The translations under genes were made by a program, and so were the position numbers. A stretch of DNA of 56,855 nucleotides from an uncultured Bacteroidales bacterium (GTDB taxonomy: Bacteria; Bacteroidota; Bacteroidia; Bacteroidales; FEN-979), in NCBI GenBank assembly GCA_903929315.1, contig CAIYUC010000223.1, positions 1-56,855 of the forward strand. Direction: 5' to 3'. The notes under the pieces were generated by a model. That model ran no database searches. It saw only the letters and a program-made list of their open reading frames with translations, and was not told the origin of the DNA. This document shows, piece by piece, positions 15,904 through 24,961 of this stretch. The stretch's first letter is position 1. Each line of letters opens with the position of its first letter.

Positions 15904-18432
15904 ATGGCAGAAAAGGAAGCGAAAGCCCGTATCAAAATCAATATATTACTCGAAGAAGCTGGATGGCGTTTCTTCGACTCGGAGGGTGCCAAAGCCAATA
16001 TCCTGCTTGAAAACAATGTTAAAATTACAGAAACCATCCTAAATGAATTTGGTGAGGATTTTGAAAAATCAAAGAATGGGTATATAGATTTCCTGCTTCT
16101 TGATAAACAGGGGTTCCCATTCATTGTGCTTGAAGCCAAGGCTGAGGATAAAAATCCTTTATTCGCCAAAGAACAAGCACGAAAATATGCTATCAACCAG
16201 AATTGCCGCTTCATAATTCTGTCAAATGGAAATCTCCACTACTTCTGGGATCTTGAAAGGGGAAATCCACATGTAATCAGTAGATTCCCTTCTCCTGAAA
16301 CTGTTACAGGCTATTCATCATTTAAACCCGACCGACAGAGTTTAATCAGGGAAATTTTTGCTAAGGATTATATTGCAATTACACAGAAACCTGATTATGC
16401 AAAAGATCCAGGATGGCAAGACACATCAACACGAAAGAATTATATTGATATCAATAAACTTCGATTTCTTAGGGATTATCAAGTATCTGCTGTTGGATCC
16501 ATCCAGGAGGCGGTAAGCAAGGGAAAGGATAGATTCCTGTTTGAGATGGCAACCGGGACAGGTAAGACCTTAGTCTCTGCAGCGGTGATTAAATTGTTTC
16601 TCAGAACTGGTAATGCACGAAGGATATTGTTCCTTGTGGACCGGCTCGAATTAGAAGATCAAGCCTATAAGGCATTCGTATCTTATTTGAAGAACGATTA
16701 TAAAACTGTCATCTATAAAGAAAATCGAGATGATTGGCGAAAAGCGGAAATTGTTGTTTCTACTATTCAGTCATTTCTTTCGACAAACCGTTATAAACGT
16801 CTTTTTTCACCAGATGATTTTGATCTGGTGATTTCAGATGAAGCACATCGAAGCATTGGAGGCAATAGCCGAGCTGTGTTCGAGTATTTCATCGGTTGTA
16901 AACTTGGATTAACGGCAACACCAAAAAATTATCTTAAAAACATTGATCCTTCCAAGATGGGTGAAAATGATCCAAGGGAGTTGGAACGGCGCCTACTTTT
17001 GGATACTTATAAAACATTCGGTTGTGAGAATGAGGAACCTACTTTCCGTTATTCTTTGATGGATGGAGTAAATGAGGGGTTTCTCGTTAATCCTATTGTG
17101 GTAGATGCACGCACAGAGATAACAACTCAACTTATATCTGATGAAGGATATTCGATTCTAACTCAAAATGAATCAGGTGAGGAATATGAAGAGACTTATG
17201 TCCATAAGGATTTTGAAAGGAAATTCTTTTCTGAAACCACGAACAGGACATTTTGCCAAACTTTTCTTAAAAATGCATTTATTGATCCCATTTCGGGTGA
17301 AATAGGAAAAACAATCATTTTCTGTGTATCCCAGAATCACGCGGCAAAGATTACTCAAATTCTAAATGAGTTTGCGCATCAAGTATTTCCTGGCAAATAT
17401 AACTCAGATTTTGCTATACAAGTTACATCAAGGATATATGATTCACAACAATTTACTATCAACTTTGCCAATAACAAACTTTCGGGATCTTGCAATTTCA
17501 TACCTGAATATAAAACCAGTAAAACCAGGGTTTGTGTTACAGTAGGTATGATGACTACCGGATATGATTGCCAAGACATCCTTAATCTTTGCCTGATGCG
17601 GCCTATCTTCTCTCCAACTGATTTTATTCAGATCAAAGGCAGAGGTACCAGGATTTATAATTTCACCGATGATTTGATCGATCAAAAGAAGAAAGAACAA
17701 ATTGATGAGCAAAAGAAGCAGAAATTCAAAATTTTCGATTTCTTTGCTAATTGCGAGTATTTTGAAGAGAAATTCAATTATGATGAGGTTATTCCTTTGC
17801 TTCAATTAACAGTGGACTCGCCTGAATCATTCCCTGCTTTACCTTCACCTGCACCAAAAGGTTATGAAAATTTTCTTCCAGACGAAATTTTAAAAATTAC
17901 GGAAAAAGCTATTGGATATGATGGAATGAAGATTGACCGCATGTATTTTGAAAAATTCGGAAGAAAGGTTTCGGAAATGCCAATAGTTCAGGAAAAAGTC
18001 GAACAAGGGAAGTGGGAAGAATTGATAGATTTCATAGAGAAAAACGTTATGGATCAACCTGAGGACTATTTCTCTTTGGAAAAGCTCAGAGCTTCTATTC
18101 ATGCCGACCGAAGGATATCATTAAGAGAAATAATCGAGAAGATTTTTGGTATTATTCCTTATTTCAAGACCAAAAATGAATTGTTAGATGAGGAGTTTGA
18201 CAAATTTGATAGTAGATATCTGCCAAAGAAGGAGTATTTCAATTATGCACGGACAGTATTCAAGGCATATATTCTTGATACCGAGTTCCGAAATATTATT
18301 GACAAGGGTAATTTCTCATTCCTTAATGTTTCTCCTTATGGAGAGGCCTTTAAAAAGTTATCACCGGAATTAAGAAAGACCATTCCAGACTACATCAAAG
18401 ATTTTGTACCGCTTAATAAATTTGCAGCTTAA
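15904..18432 (+). CDS. hsdR: Type I restriction endonuclease subunit R (HsdR), first RM system
   Basis: The ATG at 15904 starts MAEKEAKARIKINILLEEAG, the usual HsdR opening, giving 842 residues. The N-terminal nuclease domain has YIDFLLLDKQGFPFIVLEAKA (PD...ExK, about residues 62-80). The SF2 helicase motor has ATGTGKT (about 217-223), DEAH (about 312), GLTATP (about 335), TTGYDCQD (about 551) and QIKGRGTR (about 576). A helical C-terminal domain follows. HsdR translocates DNA using ATP and cuts far from the recognition site when the partner methylase finds unmethylated DNA. The gene is followed after 13 bases by a fused HsdM-HsdS gene. Cytoplasmic complex; length normal. Confidence 0.93.
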   Translation: MAEKEAKARIKINILLEEAGWRFFDSEGAKANILLENNVKITETILNEFGEDFEKSKNGYIDFLLLDKQGFPFIVLEAKAEDKNPLFAKEQARKYAINQNCRFIILSNGNLHYFWDLERGNPHVISRFPSPETVTGYSSFKPDRQSLIREIFAKDYIAITQKPDYAKDPGWQDTSTRKNYIDINKLRFLRDYQVSAVGSIQEAVSKGKDRFLFEMATGTGKTLVSAAVIKLFLRTGNARRILFLVDRLELEDQAYKAFVSYLKNDYKTVIYKENRDDWRKAEIVVSTIQSFLSTNRYKRLFSPDDFDLVISDEAHRSIGGNSRAVFEYFIGCKLGLTATPKNYLKNIDPSKMGENDPRELERRLLLDTYKTFGCENEEPTFRYSLMDGVNEGFLVNPIVVDARTEITTQLISDEGYSILTQNESGEEYEETYVHKDFERKFFSETTNRTFCQTFLKNAFIDPISGEIGKTIIFCVSQNHAAKITQILNEFAHQVFPGKYNSDFAIQVTSRIYDSQQFTINFANNKLSGSCNFIPEYKTSKTRVCVTVGMMTTGYDCQDILNLCLMRPIFSPTDFIQIKGRGTRIYNFTDDLIDQKKKEQIDEQKKQKFKIFDFFANCEYFEEKFNYDEVIPLLQLTVDSPESFPALPSPAPKGYENFLPDEILKITEKAIGYDGMKIDRMYFEKFGRKVSEMPIVQEKVEQGKWEELIDFIEKNVMDQPEDYFSLEKLRASIHADRRISLREIIEKIFGIIPYFKTKNELLDEEFDKFDSRYLPKKEYFNYARTVFKAYILDTEFRNIIDKGNFSFLNVSPYGEAFKKLSPELRKTIPDYIKDFVPLNKFAA

Positions 18433-18445
18433 TAAAAATCCAGTA

Positions 18446-21013
18446 ATGTTAGACAACGAAACGAAAAGAAGAATTGATACAGCCAGGGATGTTCTTGTAG
18501 GTAAAGTTCCAGATCCTAAAAGCCAGGTTGAACAGATAACCATCGCATTAGTTTATAAGTTCATGGATGATATGGACAGAGAATCAGTTGAGATGGGAGG
18601 CACAAGGAGCTTTTTTGTCGGTGAATTTGAACGCTATACTTGGTCAAGGATATTTGATCCACGAATAGGTGGACACGAAATGTTGAATCTTTATGGTGAA
18701 GCCATTCTGAAACTAAATCAAAACCCGAATATTCCCCAGCTTTTCCGAGATATTTTTAAGAATGCTTATTTGCCATATCGCGACCCGGAAACTCTAAAGC
18801 TATTTTTAAAAACCATTAACGAATTTTCATATGATCATTCCGAACGTTTAGGTGATGCTTTTGAATATTTACTTTCGGTGTTAGGAAGTCAGGGTGATGC
18901 TGGTCAATTTCGTACACCACGTCATATAATTGACTTTATGGTAAAAGTTGTAAATCCACAGAAAAATGAAACCGTATTGGACCCTGCATGCGGTACAGCT
19001 GGTTTTTTAATTTCTGCCTATAAACATATAGTTAGGGAGAATACTTCTTCAGAACTCCGTTCCGAAAACGGTAATAATCGTGGCGACCTTTTAACTACTG
19101 AGGAAAGTAAAAAGTTATTGAACAATTTCAAAGGATATGACATTTCTCCCGATATGGTTAGATTATCCTTGGTAAATCTTTATTTACATGGTTTCGTTCA
19201 GCCGCAAATCTTTGAATACGATACATTGACAAGTGAAGACCGTTGGAACGAATATGCGGATATAATCCTTGCCAATCCTCCATTTATGTCTCCAAAAGGA
19301 GGAATAAAGCCGCACAAGAGGTTTTCAGTTCAGAGTAACCGCAGTGAAGTGTTGTTTGTAGATTACATTGCTGAACATCTTACACCTACCGGACGTGCAG
19401 CAGTTATTGTACCAGAAGGTGTTATATTCCAATCTGCTGGAGCATATAAGCAGTTACGGAAAATGTTAGTGGAAAATCATCTGTATGCTGTGGTATCGCT
19501 GCCGGGTGGCATATTTAATCCATATTCCGGTGTAAAGACTTCTATATTATTCATGGATAAATCCATAGCAAAAAAAGTTGATAATGTTTTGTTTTTGAAA
19601 ATCGAGAATGATGGGTTCGGTCTTGGAGCGCAGAGACGAGAACAATCAGGAAGTGATTTACCTGATGCGGTTAATGTTATATATGATTATGTAAATGCAA
19701 TCCGATCTGAGAACTTGAACACTTTCAAAGCGGAAGAAAAATCTTGCAGTGCCTTATTGGTAAGCAAGAAAAAAATTGCTGAGAATGAAGAGTTTATCTT
19801 GACCGGAGATCGATATAGGCCGTTGGAACGAAAAGATACTCAGAAATGGCCCTTTGTACAAATTGGGGAAGTTATTGACCTTGTTCGCGGAGTTACTTAT
19901 TCGAAAGAAGACGAGTCAGATGAAGAAGATAGTAAAATTGTCCTTCGAGCAAATAATATTGACTTAGCAACAGGTAAAATCATTTTTTCTGATCTAAAAA
20001 AGGTATCGGGGAAACTTGACTTCAAGGAATCACAAAAGCTAAGAAAAGGAGATATCCTTATTTGTACTGCCAGCGGGAGTGCAGATCATATAGGGAAAGT
20101 AGGATATTCTTACGAAGATACACCTTACTATTTTGGTGGTTTTATGGGCGTAATCCGTACACGAAGTGAAGCAGATCCTAAATATATTTACGAACAACTA
20201 AAGAATTTTAAATTTCGAAAATATTTAATTGACACTTCAGTTGGTGCAAACATAAGGAATCTCAACTTTTCTACCTTTAGCACTTTTCAAATTCCTCTTC
20301 CTCCTCTCGAAGTTCAGCGCGAAATAGTGGTTGAGATTGAAAGTTACCAAAAGATCATTGATGGTGCCAGGCAGGTGGTTGAAAACTGGAAACCACAGTT
20401 TGAACTTGACCCCGCATGGCCAATGGTGATATTGGGGGAATTGATTGAATCCACACAATTAGGATTAGTAAAAAATAAAGGGGAACAGGGATTGCCAACT
20501 AAAGGCTTTTCTATCCCATACATAAAGATGGATTGTATTTCTATTGAAGGATTTTTAAATTTACATAAGGTTGCTTTCATAAATGCAACACAAGAAGAGT
20601 TGATAAAATATTCTGTAAAAGATGGTGATTTAATTTATAACACAAGGAATACTCCTGAATTAGTAGGGAAGTCAGCTGTATATCATGGCGAAGATTCTAA
20701 GTATATTGTTAATAATAATATACAAATCGTTCGGTTTAAACAAGAAATATTATCAGACTTTATTAATTACCTGTTGAACATGGAATTCGGGAAAAAACAA
20801 ATAAAAAGTTTAGTAGCTGGAACAACCAGTGTAGCTGCCATTTATCAACGAGAATTTTCATTAATTACTTTTCCACTACCCACATTAGAAATTCAACAAA
20901 AAATTGTTTCCAAAATCGAAAATGAGCGAAATATTGTTGAAGGATGTAAAAAATTAATTTGCTTATATGAATCGACGATCAAGAAGATAATTGATAAAGT
21001 TTGGGAGGAATAA
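18446..21013 (+). CDS. Fused type I DNA methylase and specificity subunit (HsdM-HsdS)
   Basis: From the ATG at 18446 the protein has 855 residues. The N-terminal HsdM part has a helical domain (about 1-110). The adenine-methylase motifs are DPACGTAGFLISAYKHI (about 179, S-adenosylmethionine binding) and ANPPFMSPKGG (about 274, catalytic NPPF). From about residue 465 there are two target-recognition domains, KWPFVQIGEVIDLVRG and WPMVILGELIEST, each followed by a helical spacer (PLPPLEVQREIV, PLPTLEIQQKIV). A single protein thus methylates adenine and sets the bipartite recognition site. HsdM and HsdS are usually separate (about 500 and 400 residues), so this is a natural fusion; there is no internal stop or frameshift. 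It works with the HsdR encoded just upstream. Confidence 0.9.
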   Translation: MLDNETKRRIDTARDVLVGKVPDPKSQVEQITIALVYKFMDDMDRESVEMGGTRSFFVGEFERYTWSRIFDPRIGGHEMLNLYGEAILKLNQNPNIPQLFRDIFKNAYLPYRDPETLKLFLKTINEFSYDHSERLGDAFEYLLSVLGSQGDAGQFRTPRHIIDFMVKVVNPQKNETVLDPACGTAGFLISAYKHIVRENTSSELRSENGNNRGDLLTTEESKKLLNNFKGYDISPDMVRLSLVNLYLHGFVQPQIFEYDTLTSEDRWNEYADIILANPPFMSPKGGIKPHKRFSVQSNRSEVLFVDYIAEHLTPTGRAAVIVPEGVIFQSAGAYKQLRKMLVENHLYAVVSLPGGIFNPYSGVKTSILFMDKSIAKKVDNVLFLKIENDGFGLGAQRREQSGSDLPDAVNVIYDYVNAIRSENLNTFKAEEKSCSALLVSKKKIAENEEFILTGDRYRPLERKDTQKWPFVQIGEVIDLVRGVTYSKEDESDEEDSKIVLRANNIDLATGKIIFSDLKKVSGKLDFKESQKLRKGDILICTASGSADHIGKVGYSYEDTPYYFGGFMGVIRTRSEADPKYIYEQLKNFKFRKYLIDTSVGANIRNLNFSTFSTFQIPLPPLEVQREIVVEIESYQKIIDGARQVVENWKPQFELDPAWPMVILGELIESTQLGLVKNKGEQGLPTKGFSIPYIKMDCISIEGFLNLHKVAFINATQEELIKYSVKDGDLIYNTRNTPELVGKSAVYHGEDSKYIVNNNIQIVRFKQEILSDFINYLLNMEFGKKQIKSLVAGTTSVAAIYQREFSLITFPLPTLEIQQKIVSKIENERNIVEGCKKLICLYESTIKKIIDKVWEE

Positions 21014-21016
21014 GTC

Positions 21017-21754
21017 ATGGAAGAAGCACAGAGAATATTTGATTATCTTCCGGCGTCTTACAAGAATCCGACTGAAAAGGAATATGTCGACTTCCTTTGG
21101 GATTCCTTCCAATCCAACTATGATACAGGGAAATACTCTTTTGCGTTTCTCTCATATCACATGCTATTCATGTGTTTTGTCTATTTTGAGATTTGGCAAA
21201 TCAAGGAAAATTGCCCGGAAGACTTTAAAAATGCCATGATTGGGTTTAATAAAGATATTGAGAAGTTACTACTTGAATCTCAGACACCATTTGTTCTGTG
21301 GCAAGTGAATGAAAGTAGCGTTTTCCGGTTTTTGAAACTCATCGGAATGAACAATACTGAAATAGGTCGGTTCACTAAAATTGTCAAAGAACGCAATGAA
21401 GCCGCACACTCAAATGGAAATATATTTTATCGCAATAAAGAGAATCTGGATGAGAAGATCGATGAAATGTTAAAATGTGTTGAATGCATTCAAGAAAAAT
21501 CTAATCCAATCATTGAAAAAGCATATTTTAATTTTTTAATTGAAAGTTCGGATCCTGAGAACCGTGAATTTTCTGATGAGGAAAGTCAAGTTAAAGAGGT
21601 TTTTATCCATGGTAATTACTTATCCTTGGAGGACATAAAGACAGCACTAAGATGGGACCATTCAGTTTTAAATAAAGAGCAAAACTTCTTGTCAATTCAA
21701 CTTTTAATAGGAACAATAATAGAAAAATATCAATCCTTATTGGAGGAAGATTAA
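21017..21754 (+). CDS. HEPN-like protein of the type I RM locus
   Basis: The 245-residue protein starts three bases after the HsdM-HsdS stop, so it belongs to the RM operon. The sequence is helical and contains IVKERNEAAHSNG at about residues 120-132, which fits the HEPN signature R-x4-H (RNEAAH). HEPN proteins are often metal-independent RNases used in immunity and abortive infection. Similar small genes are known beside type I RM genes in Bacteroidota as unnamed proteins. Whether it is an RNase triggered when restriction fails is an inference. A single R-x4-H in a helical protein can occur by chance, which limits confidence. Confidence 0.6.
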   Translation: MEEAQRIFDYLPASYKNPTEKEYVDFLWDSFQSNYDTGKYSFAFLSYHMLFMCFVYFEIWQIKENCPEDFKNAMIGFNKDIEKLLLESQTPFVLWQVNESSVFRFLKLIGMNNTEIGRFTKIVKERNEAAHSNGNIFYRNKENLDEKIDEMLKCVECIQEKSNPIIEKAYFNFLIESSDPENREFSDEESQVKEVFIHGNYLSLEDIKTALRWDHSVLNKEQNFLSIQLLIGTIIEKYQSLLEED

Positions 21755-21770
21755 GTAAATAATTTAGAAC

Positions 21771-21926
21771 ATGGGCAATTTGAAATATACAAAACCACAG
21801 AGGATCTTTCTCAAAGATCATCAAGAATTTACTGAACTTTGGGTACAATGCATTAACACTTTTATCTGTTCACTACCTGGCAGGAAACTGGCAGGAAATA
21901 AAAAACCACTTACTTTATCTTTGTAA
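21771..21926 (+). pseudogene. 5' stump of a truncated RM-associated gene
   Basis: The frame opens MGNLKYTKPQRIFLKDHQEF and TELWVQ, like the start of nuclease-type proteins with (I/P)xLKxHPEFxExWVQ openings that accompany restriction systems. After about 28 residues the likeness ends and the frame runs into the hairpin of the neighbouring tRNA terminator, stopping at 21924-21926. The gene was probably cut when the right-hand DNA was joined here. The family assignment is tentative because only a short stump remains. Confidence 0.4.
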
Positions 21927-21932
21927 GTGGTT
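21897..21932 (-). terminator. Intrinsic terminator of the tRNA-Lys locus
   Basis: On the minus strand AACCACTTAC pairs with GTAAGTGGTT (21932-21904, 9-base loop) and is followed by TTTTTTAT. It lies ten bases beyond the 3' end of the tRNA-Lys half and would end that transcript. Confidence 0.75.
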
Positions 21933-21941
21933 GACTATCAG

Positions 21942-21987
21942 TCTCCCCGGCAGGGATCGAACCTGCGACCCATTGATTAAGAGTCAA
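21942..21987 (-). other. tRNA-Lys(CTT) 3' half: probable attachment site (attL)
   Basis: Read on the minus strand, the segment holds the anticodon loop CTCTTAA, the 3' anticodon strand, the variable loop and a full T-arm (GCAGG-TTCGATC-CCTGC). It ends in the 3' acceptor strand CGGGGAG plus A. The D-arm, the 5' acceptor strand and the first part of the anticodon stem are missing and replaced by unrelated DNA at 21988. An integrase gene starts less than 200 bases away. This is the usual end of an element integrated into the 3' half of a tRNA gene: the complete tRNA-Lys should be rebuilt at the other end. No second copy of the segment was seen in the window. Confidence 0.75.
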
Positions 21988-22100
21988 ATAAAGCCCTTTA
22001 AGCGTTATTGTGCTTTTATTAATTAACAATCTGTATATCAATTTGTTAAAATAGACTTGTTTACTGGCCTCTAACTGTTTTTAATCGATATGAACACTAT

Positions 22101-22136
22101 TTGTTATGCAAATTGTTATGCAAATTATTACCTTTG
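22101..22136 (+). promoter_or_regulatory. Tandem 12-base repeats and -7 box before the integrase
   Basis: TTGTTATGCAAA occurs twice in tandem (22101-22112 and 22113-22124), followed by TACCTTTG (22129-22136), a match to the Bacteroidota -7 box. The repeats may bind the integrase (arm sites) or a regulator. The box would place the transcript start just before the ATG at 22163, which supports that start over the ATG at 22106. Confidence 0.45.
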
Positions 22137-22162
22137 CCGGTAGTAAAGTAATAAAATCACGC

Positions 22163-23458
22163 ATGAAAAATAAAGAAAAAGAAGATTGGTCAGTTGGAAT
22201 TTACCGCGACCCCAGGACAAAAGATAAAAAAGGGCGCAACCCTATTAAATTACGAGTAACCTATAAACGCCATTCCCGGCTGTATAAGACCAAATTCCAT
22301 CTTACCAAAGATGATTTTGAAAAAGTTATGGGTGCGAAACCGAGAGAAAAATATAAAGACACGCGTCGTGAAATAGATGCCTGTGAAAGGAACGCCGTAG
22401 AAATATTGAAAGGACTGAGATCTTTTTCATTCGAAGTATTCAGAAGGCGATTGTTTACTGATTCAGGCGATCAGGGGAATATCTTCTCGGCATTCAAAGA
22501 ATACATCGCTGAGCTGGATGAACAAGATCGTATTGGAAATTCTTCAGTCTACACTGCAGCTATGAATTCACTAAAGGAATTTCACCCCGGAGAAGACCTG
22601 CAATTCTATGAGATCACCCCTTCCTTTTTAAAAAGGTATGAAAAATGGATGGTTGAACGTGTTGAGAAACAACATTCCGTAACTACTGTTGCAATTTATG
22701 CCAGGTGTATCCGCAGGTTATATAACAGGGCCATTCGGAACAGCAACGCAAAGCTTGAAGAATATCCCTTTGGCAGAGAGGCTGACCAATACCAGATTCC
22801 GGAGCCAAAGAACATTAAAAAGGCACTTTCTATAGTAGAGATACAGAAAATATTTACATATGACCCCGCAGATTCGGATGTCAAGCGATATTCACGCGAC
22901 CTTTGGGTCTTTTCATACCTATGCAACGGGATCAATATGAAAGACATCTGCCTGCTCAGATATTCTGATCTCACTCAAGACTCAATCGTTTTCAACAGAG
23001 CAAAAACGATACATACAAAAAAGAAGAACAGATCAATAGAAATAGTCCGGACTCCTGAGATAAATGCCATTATAAAAAAGTGGGGACAAAAGCCGGTTGC
23101 ACCGTCAATGTATATTTTCCCTGTCCTGGTTGACAATTTAACCAGTAAACAGCAGCAGGGCAAAATCAGACAGGCTACTAAACAGGTTAATAAATATATA
23201 AGACTGATTGCAGGGGAACTGAAGATATCTTCTGATGTTACTACCTATACGGCAAGGCATTCATTTGCAACCATTCTCAAAAGGGCAGGTGTAAATATTT
23301 CCTATATCAGCGAAGCCCTCGGGCATGCCGACCTGAAAACAACACAGGGATACCTCGGAAGCTTTGAAAGTCAGGAAAAGAAAAAAATTGCAAAACACCT
23401 GACTAATTTTCCGGTTACAAAAATCAAAGTAACGTTGCCTGCACCACAGCTTAACTGA
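22163..23458 (+). CDS. Tyrosine recombinase (integrase)
   Basis: The ATG at 22163 (MKNKEKEDWSVGIYRDPR) gives 431 residues; an in-frame ATG at 22106 lies inside tandem repeats and is less likely. An Arm-type DNA-binding domain (about 1-90) and a SAM-like core-binding domain (about 105-200) precede the catalytic domain. The catalytic residues visible are ARHSFAT (about 362-368, Arg II with its His), GH in EALGHADL (about 386) and the nucleophile Tyr in TTQGYLGSF (about 396). The box that normally holds Arg I reads NGINMKDICLLRYSDL, without the usual Arg after Gly, as in IntDOT-like Bacteroidota integrases. It should integrate and excise the element at the adjacent tRNA-Lys. Confidence 0.9.
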   Translation: MKNKEKEDWSVGIYRDPRTKDKKGRNPIKLRVTYKRHSRLYKTKFHLTKDDFEKVMGAKPREKYKDTRREIDACERNAVEILKGLRSFSFEVFRRRLFTDSGDQGNIFSAFKEYIAELDEQDRIGNSSVYTAAMNSLKEFHPGEDLQFYEITPSFLKRYEKWMVERVEKQHSVTTVAIYARCIRRLYNRAIRNSNAKLEEYPFGREADQYQIPEPKNIKKALSIVEIQKIFTYDPADSDVKRYSRDLWVFSYLCNGINMKDICLLRYSDLTQDSIVFNRAKTIHTKKKNRSIEIVRTPEINAIIKKWGQKPVAPSMYIFPVLVDNLTSKQQQGKIRQATKQVNKYIRLIAGELKISSDVTTYTARHSFATILKRAGVNISYISEALGHADLKTTQGYLGSFESQEKKKIAKHLTNFPVTKIKVTLPAPQLN

Positions 23459-23517
23459 TAGCCAACTTATTGAAATATCAATACCACCAATAGAAATTGG
23501 GCCAGATCTAATAAGAT

Positions 23518-24489
23518 ATGATAAAAAGCGAAGCTTTATATGACTGTTTAAAAATCCTTAATAATTGGCGAGAGCTCAGTAATACTGAACTTGTCGAAAT
23601 AGCAAATAGTCATTATGGTTTTGGTCAGAGTCTTATTAAACCATTCCGCTTAGAACTTCGGCATAACATATTATCCAGCAAGAGCCTTCAGGAAAAAAAG
23701 GATGTTATAAAGTCATACATCTATGAACTTCACAGAGGTACAAACTTTGAAGGAGAAATTAAAAGTGTAGAAGATCTTGGAATCGCAGAGTTTCCTGATT
23801 TATGGGGTGAAACAGTCGAACAAGTTAAGGTTACTTCATTTAAAATGAACCCGGAATCGGGAAATGGTTTTTTCTATATCATTCTTTCTCTTTACAGATT
23901 GCTTTTTAATGAAATCCAGGATTGTTGTAATGTTTTCGACATTCCCTTTCTTGAAATATGCAATGAATTGGGACTCCCATTGAATATCATTGATATCAAC
24001 AGTACCCTCGAATATGAGAAAAGGAAGAATCTATCTGCATCCGAAAAGTTATCCAAACCCCAAAGCCAGCCAGCCATAATCCTCTCTCAATCTGATTTTG
24101 AAGGCAGGTTGCAGGAATTAAGAAATTCGGAAAGTGTAGGCTGGCAAAAGTTACCAATGGACATGGTTGTGGATCATTTTATTGTTATGACTATTGAGAA
24201 GAGTAGAAATGGGGAGCCATTTCTAACCCCTGAGCAATTATATTCCTTTTTGAAAAAAGGCTTTCATAAGGATACGACTCAACCAAAGCAAAGTATTAAT
24301 TGCGTAAAAGGTGAGAAGGGATTTGTGATAAAAAGGTTTTATGAGTTTTATGTTATAGCAGTTTCAAAGTTTAACTACCAATCGATAAAAGAAGATTTTA
24401 TTGACTTGTTTTTGGATTGTTTCGATAACTGGGAGAAAAAAACTATTATACCATTTTTTAAACCCGAGAAAACAAAGAAAAGATGGTAA
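23518..24489 (+). CDS. Hypothetical protein of the integrative element
   Basis: The 323-residue protein is not recognised. It starts MIKSEALYDCLKILNNWREL 60 bases after the integrase stop, on the same strand. The N-terminal half is helical (LYDCLKILNNWRELSNTELVEIANS, then a segment rich in Leu and Ile). The C-terminal third holds PLDMVVDHFIVMTIEKS-like and EDFIDLFLDCFDNW stretches. No signal peptide or transmembrane helix is seen. The position between integrase and excisionase-like genes is typical for an element-specific accessory or regulatory protein, but no function is claimed. Confidence 0.6.
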   Translation: MIKSEALYDCLKILNNWRELSNTELVEIANSHYGFGQSLIKPFRLELRHNILSSKSLQEKKDVIKSYIYELHRGTNFEGEIKSVEDLGIAEFPDLWGETVEQVKVTSFKMNPESGNGFFYIILSLYRLLFNEIQDCCNVFDIPFLEICNELGLPLNIIDINSTLEYEKRKNLSASEKLSKPQSQPAIILSQSDFEGRLQELRNSESVGWQKLPMDMVVDHFIVMTIEKSRNGEPFLTPEQLYSFLKKGFHKDTTQPKQSINCVKGEKGFVIKRFYEFYVIAVSKFNYQSIKEDFIDLFLDCFDNWEKKTIIPFFKPEKTKKRW

Positions 24490-24619
24490 ATTCGGTTGTC
24501 CGTATTGTCCGTCTTTTTGTCTCTTTTGCCTTTCCTTTTGTCTGCGTTGTCCGCAATCATAAATCCCATTAATAACCCTGTACTATTGCAGCAAGATTCA
24601 CTAAAAAAACTTGCGAGCA
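24490..24619. repeat. Short TTGTCCG repeats before the HTH gene
   Basis: TTGTCCG occurs three times (24496-24502, 24505-24511, 24547-24553) in a pyrimidine-rich spacer upstream of the excisionase-like gene. The first two are one helical turn or less apart. They may be protein-binding sites; nothing more is visible. Confidence 0.35.
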
Positions 24620-24961
24620 ATGGAAATAACATTTGAAAAATTACCCCAAGCCGTAAACCAGTTGTTTGATAAACTGGAAAACATTGAACGGCTGTTACTT
24701 TCAAAGAGTAACGATCCCCAAAATGAAACTGATAAGCTGCTTACCATTAAGCAGGCATCTGAAATAATCCATCTTTCGGTACCTACTATCTATGGCCTGG
24801 TGCAACGGGCAGAAGTGCCTGTTTGTAAACGTGGGAAACGATTGTACTTCTCTAAAAAGGAACTTACCGCCTGGATAATGGCCGGTCGTAAAAAAACAGT
24901 TTCAGAAATTGAAGCTGAAGCTGGTTCATATATGATGGTACAAAAGAGAAGAGCCAAGTGA
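24620..24961 (+). CDS. Excisionase-like helix-turn-helix protein
   Basis: The ATG at 24620 (MEITFEKLPQAVNQLFDKLEN) gives 113 residues. A short coiled-coil-like N-terminus is followed by LTIKQASEIIHLSVPTIYGL and VQRAEVPVCKRGKRLYFSKKELTAWI, the MerR-like winged helix (HTH_17) of excisionase-family proteins found near integrases in Bacteroidota elements. It may direct excision or control the genes that follow. Its TGA overlaps the GTG start of the VapE-like gene (GTGA), so the two are translationally coupled. Confidence 0.85.
   Translation: MEITFEKLPQAVNQLFDKLENIERLLLSKSNDPQNETDKLLTIKQASEIIHLSVPTIYGLVQRAEVPVCKRGKRLYFSKKELTAWIMAGRKKTVSEIEAEAGSYMMVQKRRAK

Noticed and set aside
21942-21987. Complete tRNA gene
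   Set aside because: Only the part from the anticodon loop to the 3' end can be folded; D-arm and 5' acceptor strand are absent.
22106-22162. Upstream in-frame ATG as integrase start
   Set aside because: It lies in the tandem 12-base repeats and before the -7 box, and the extra residues do not resemble integrase starts.
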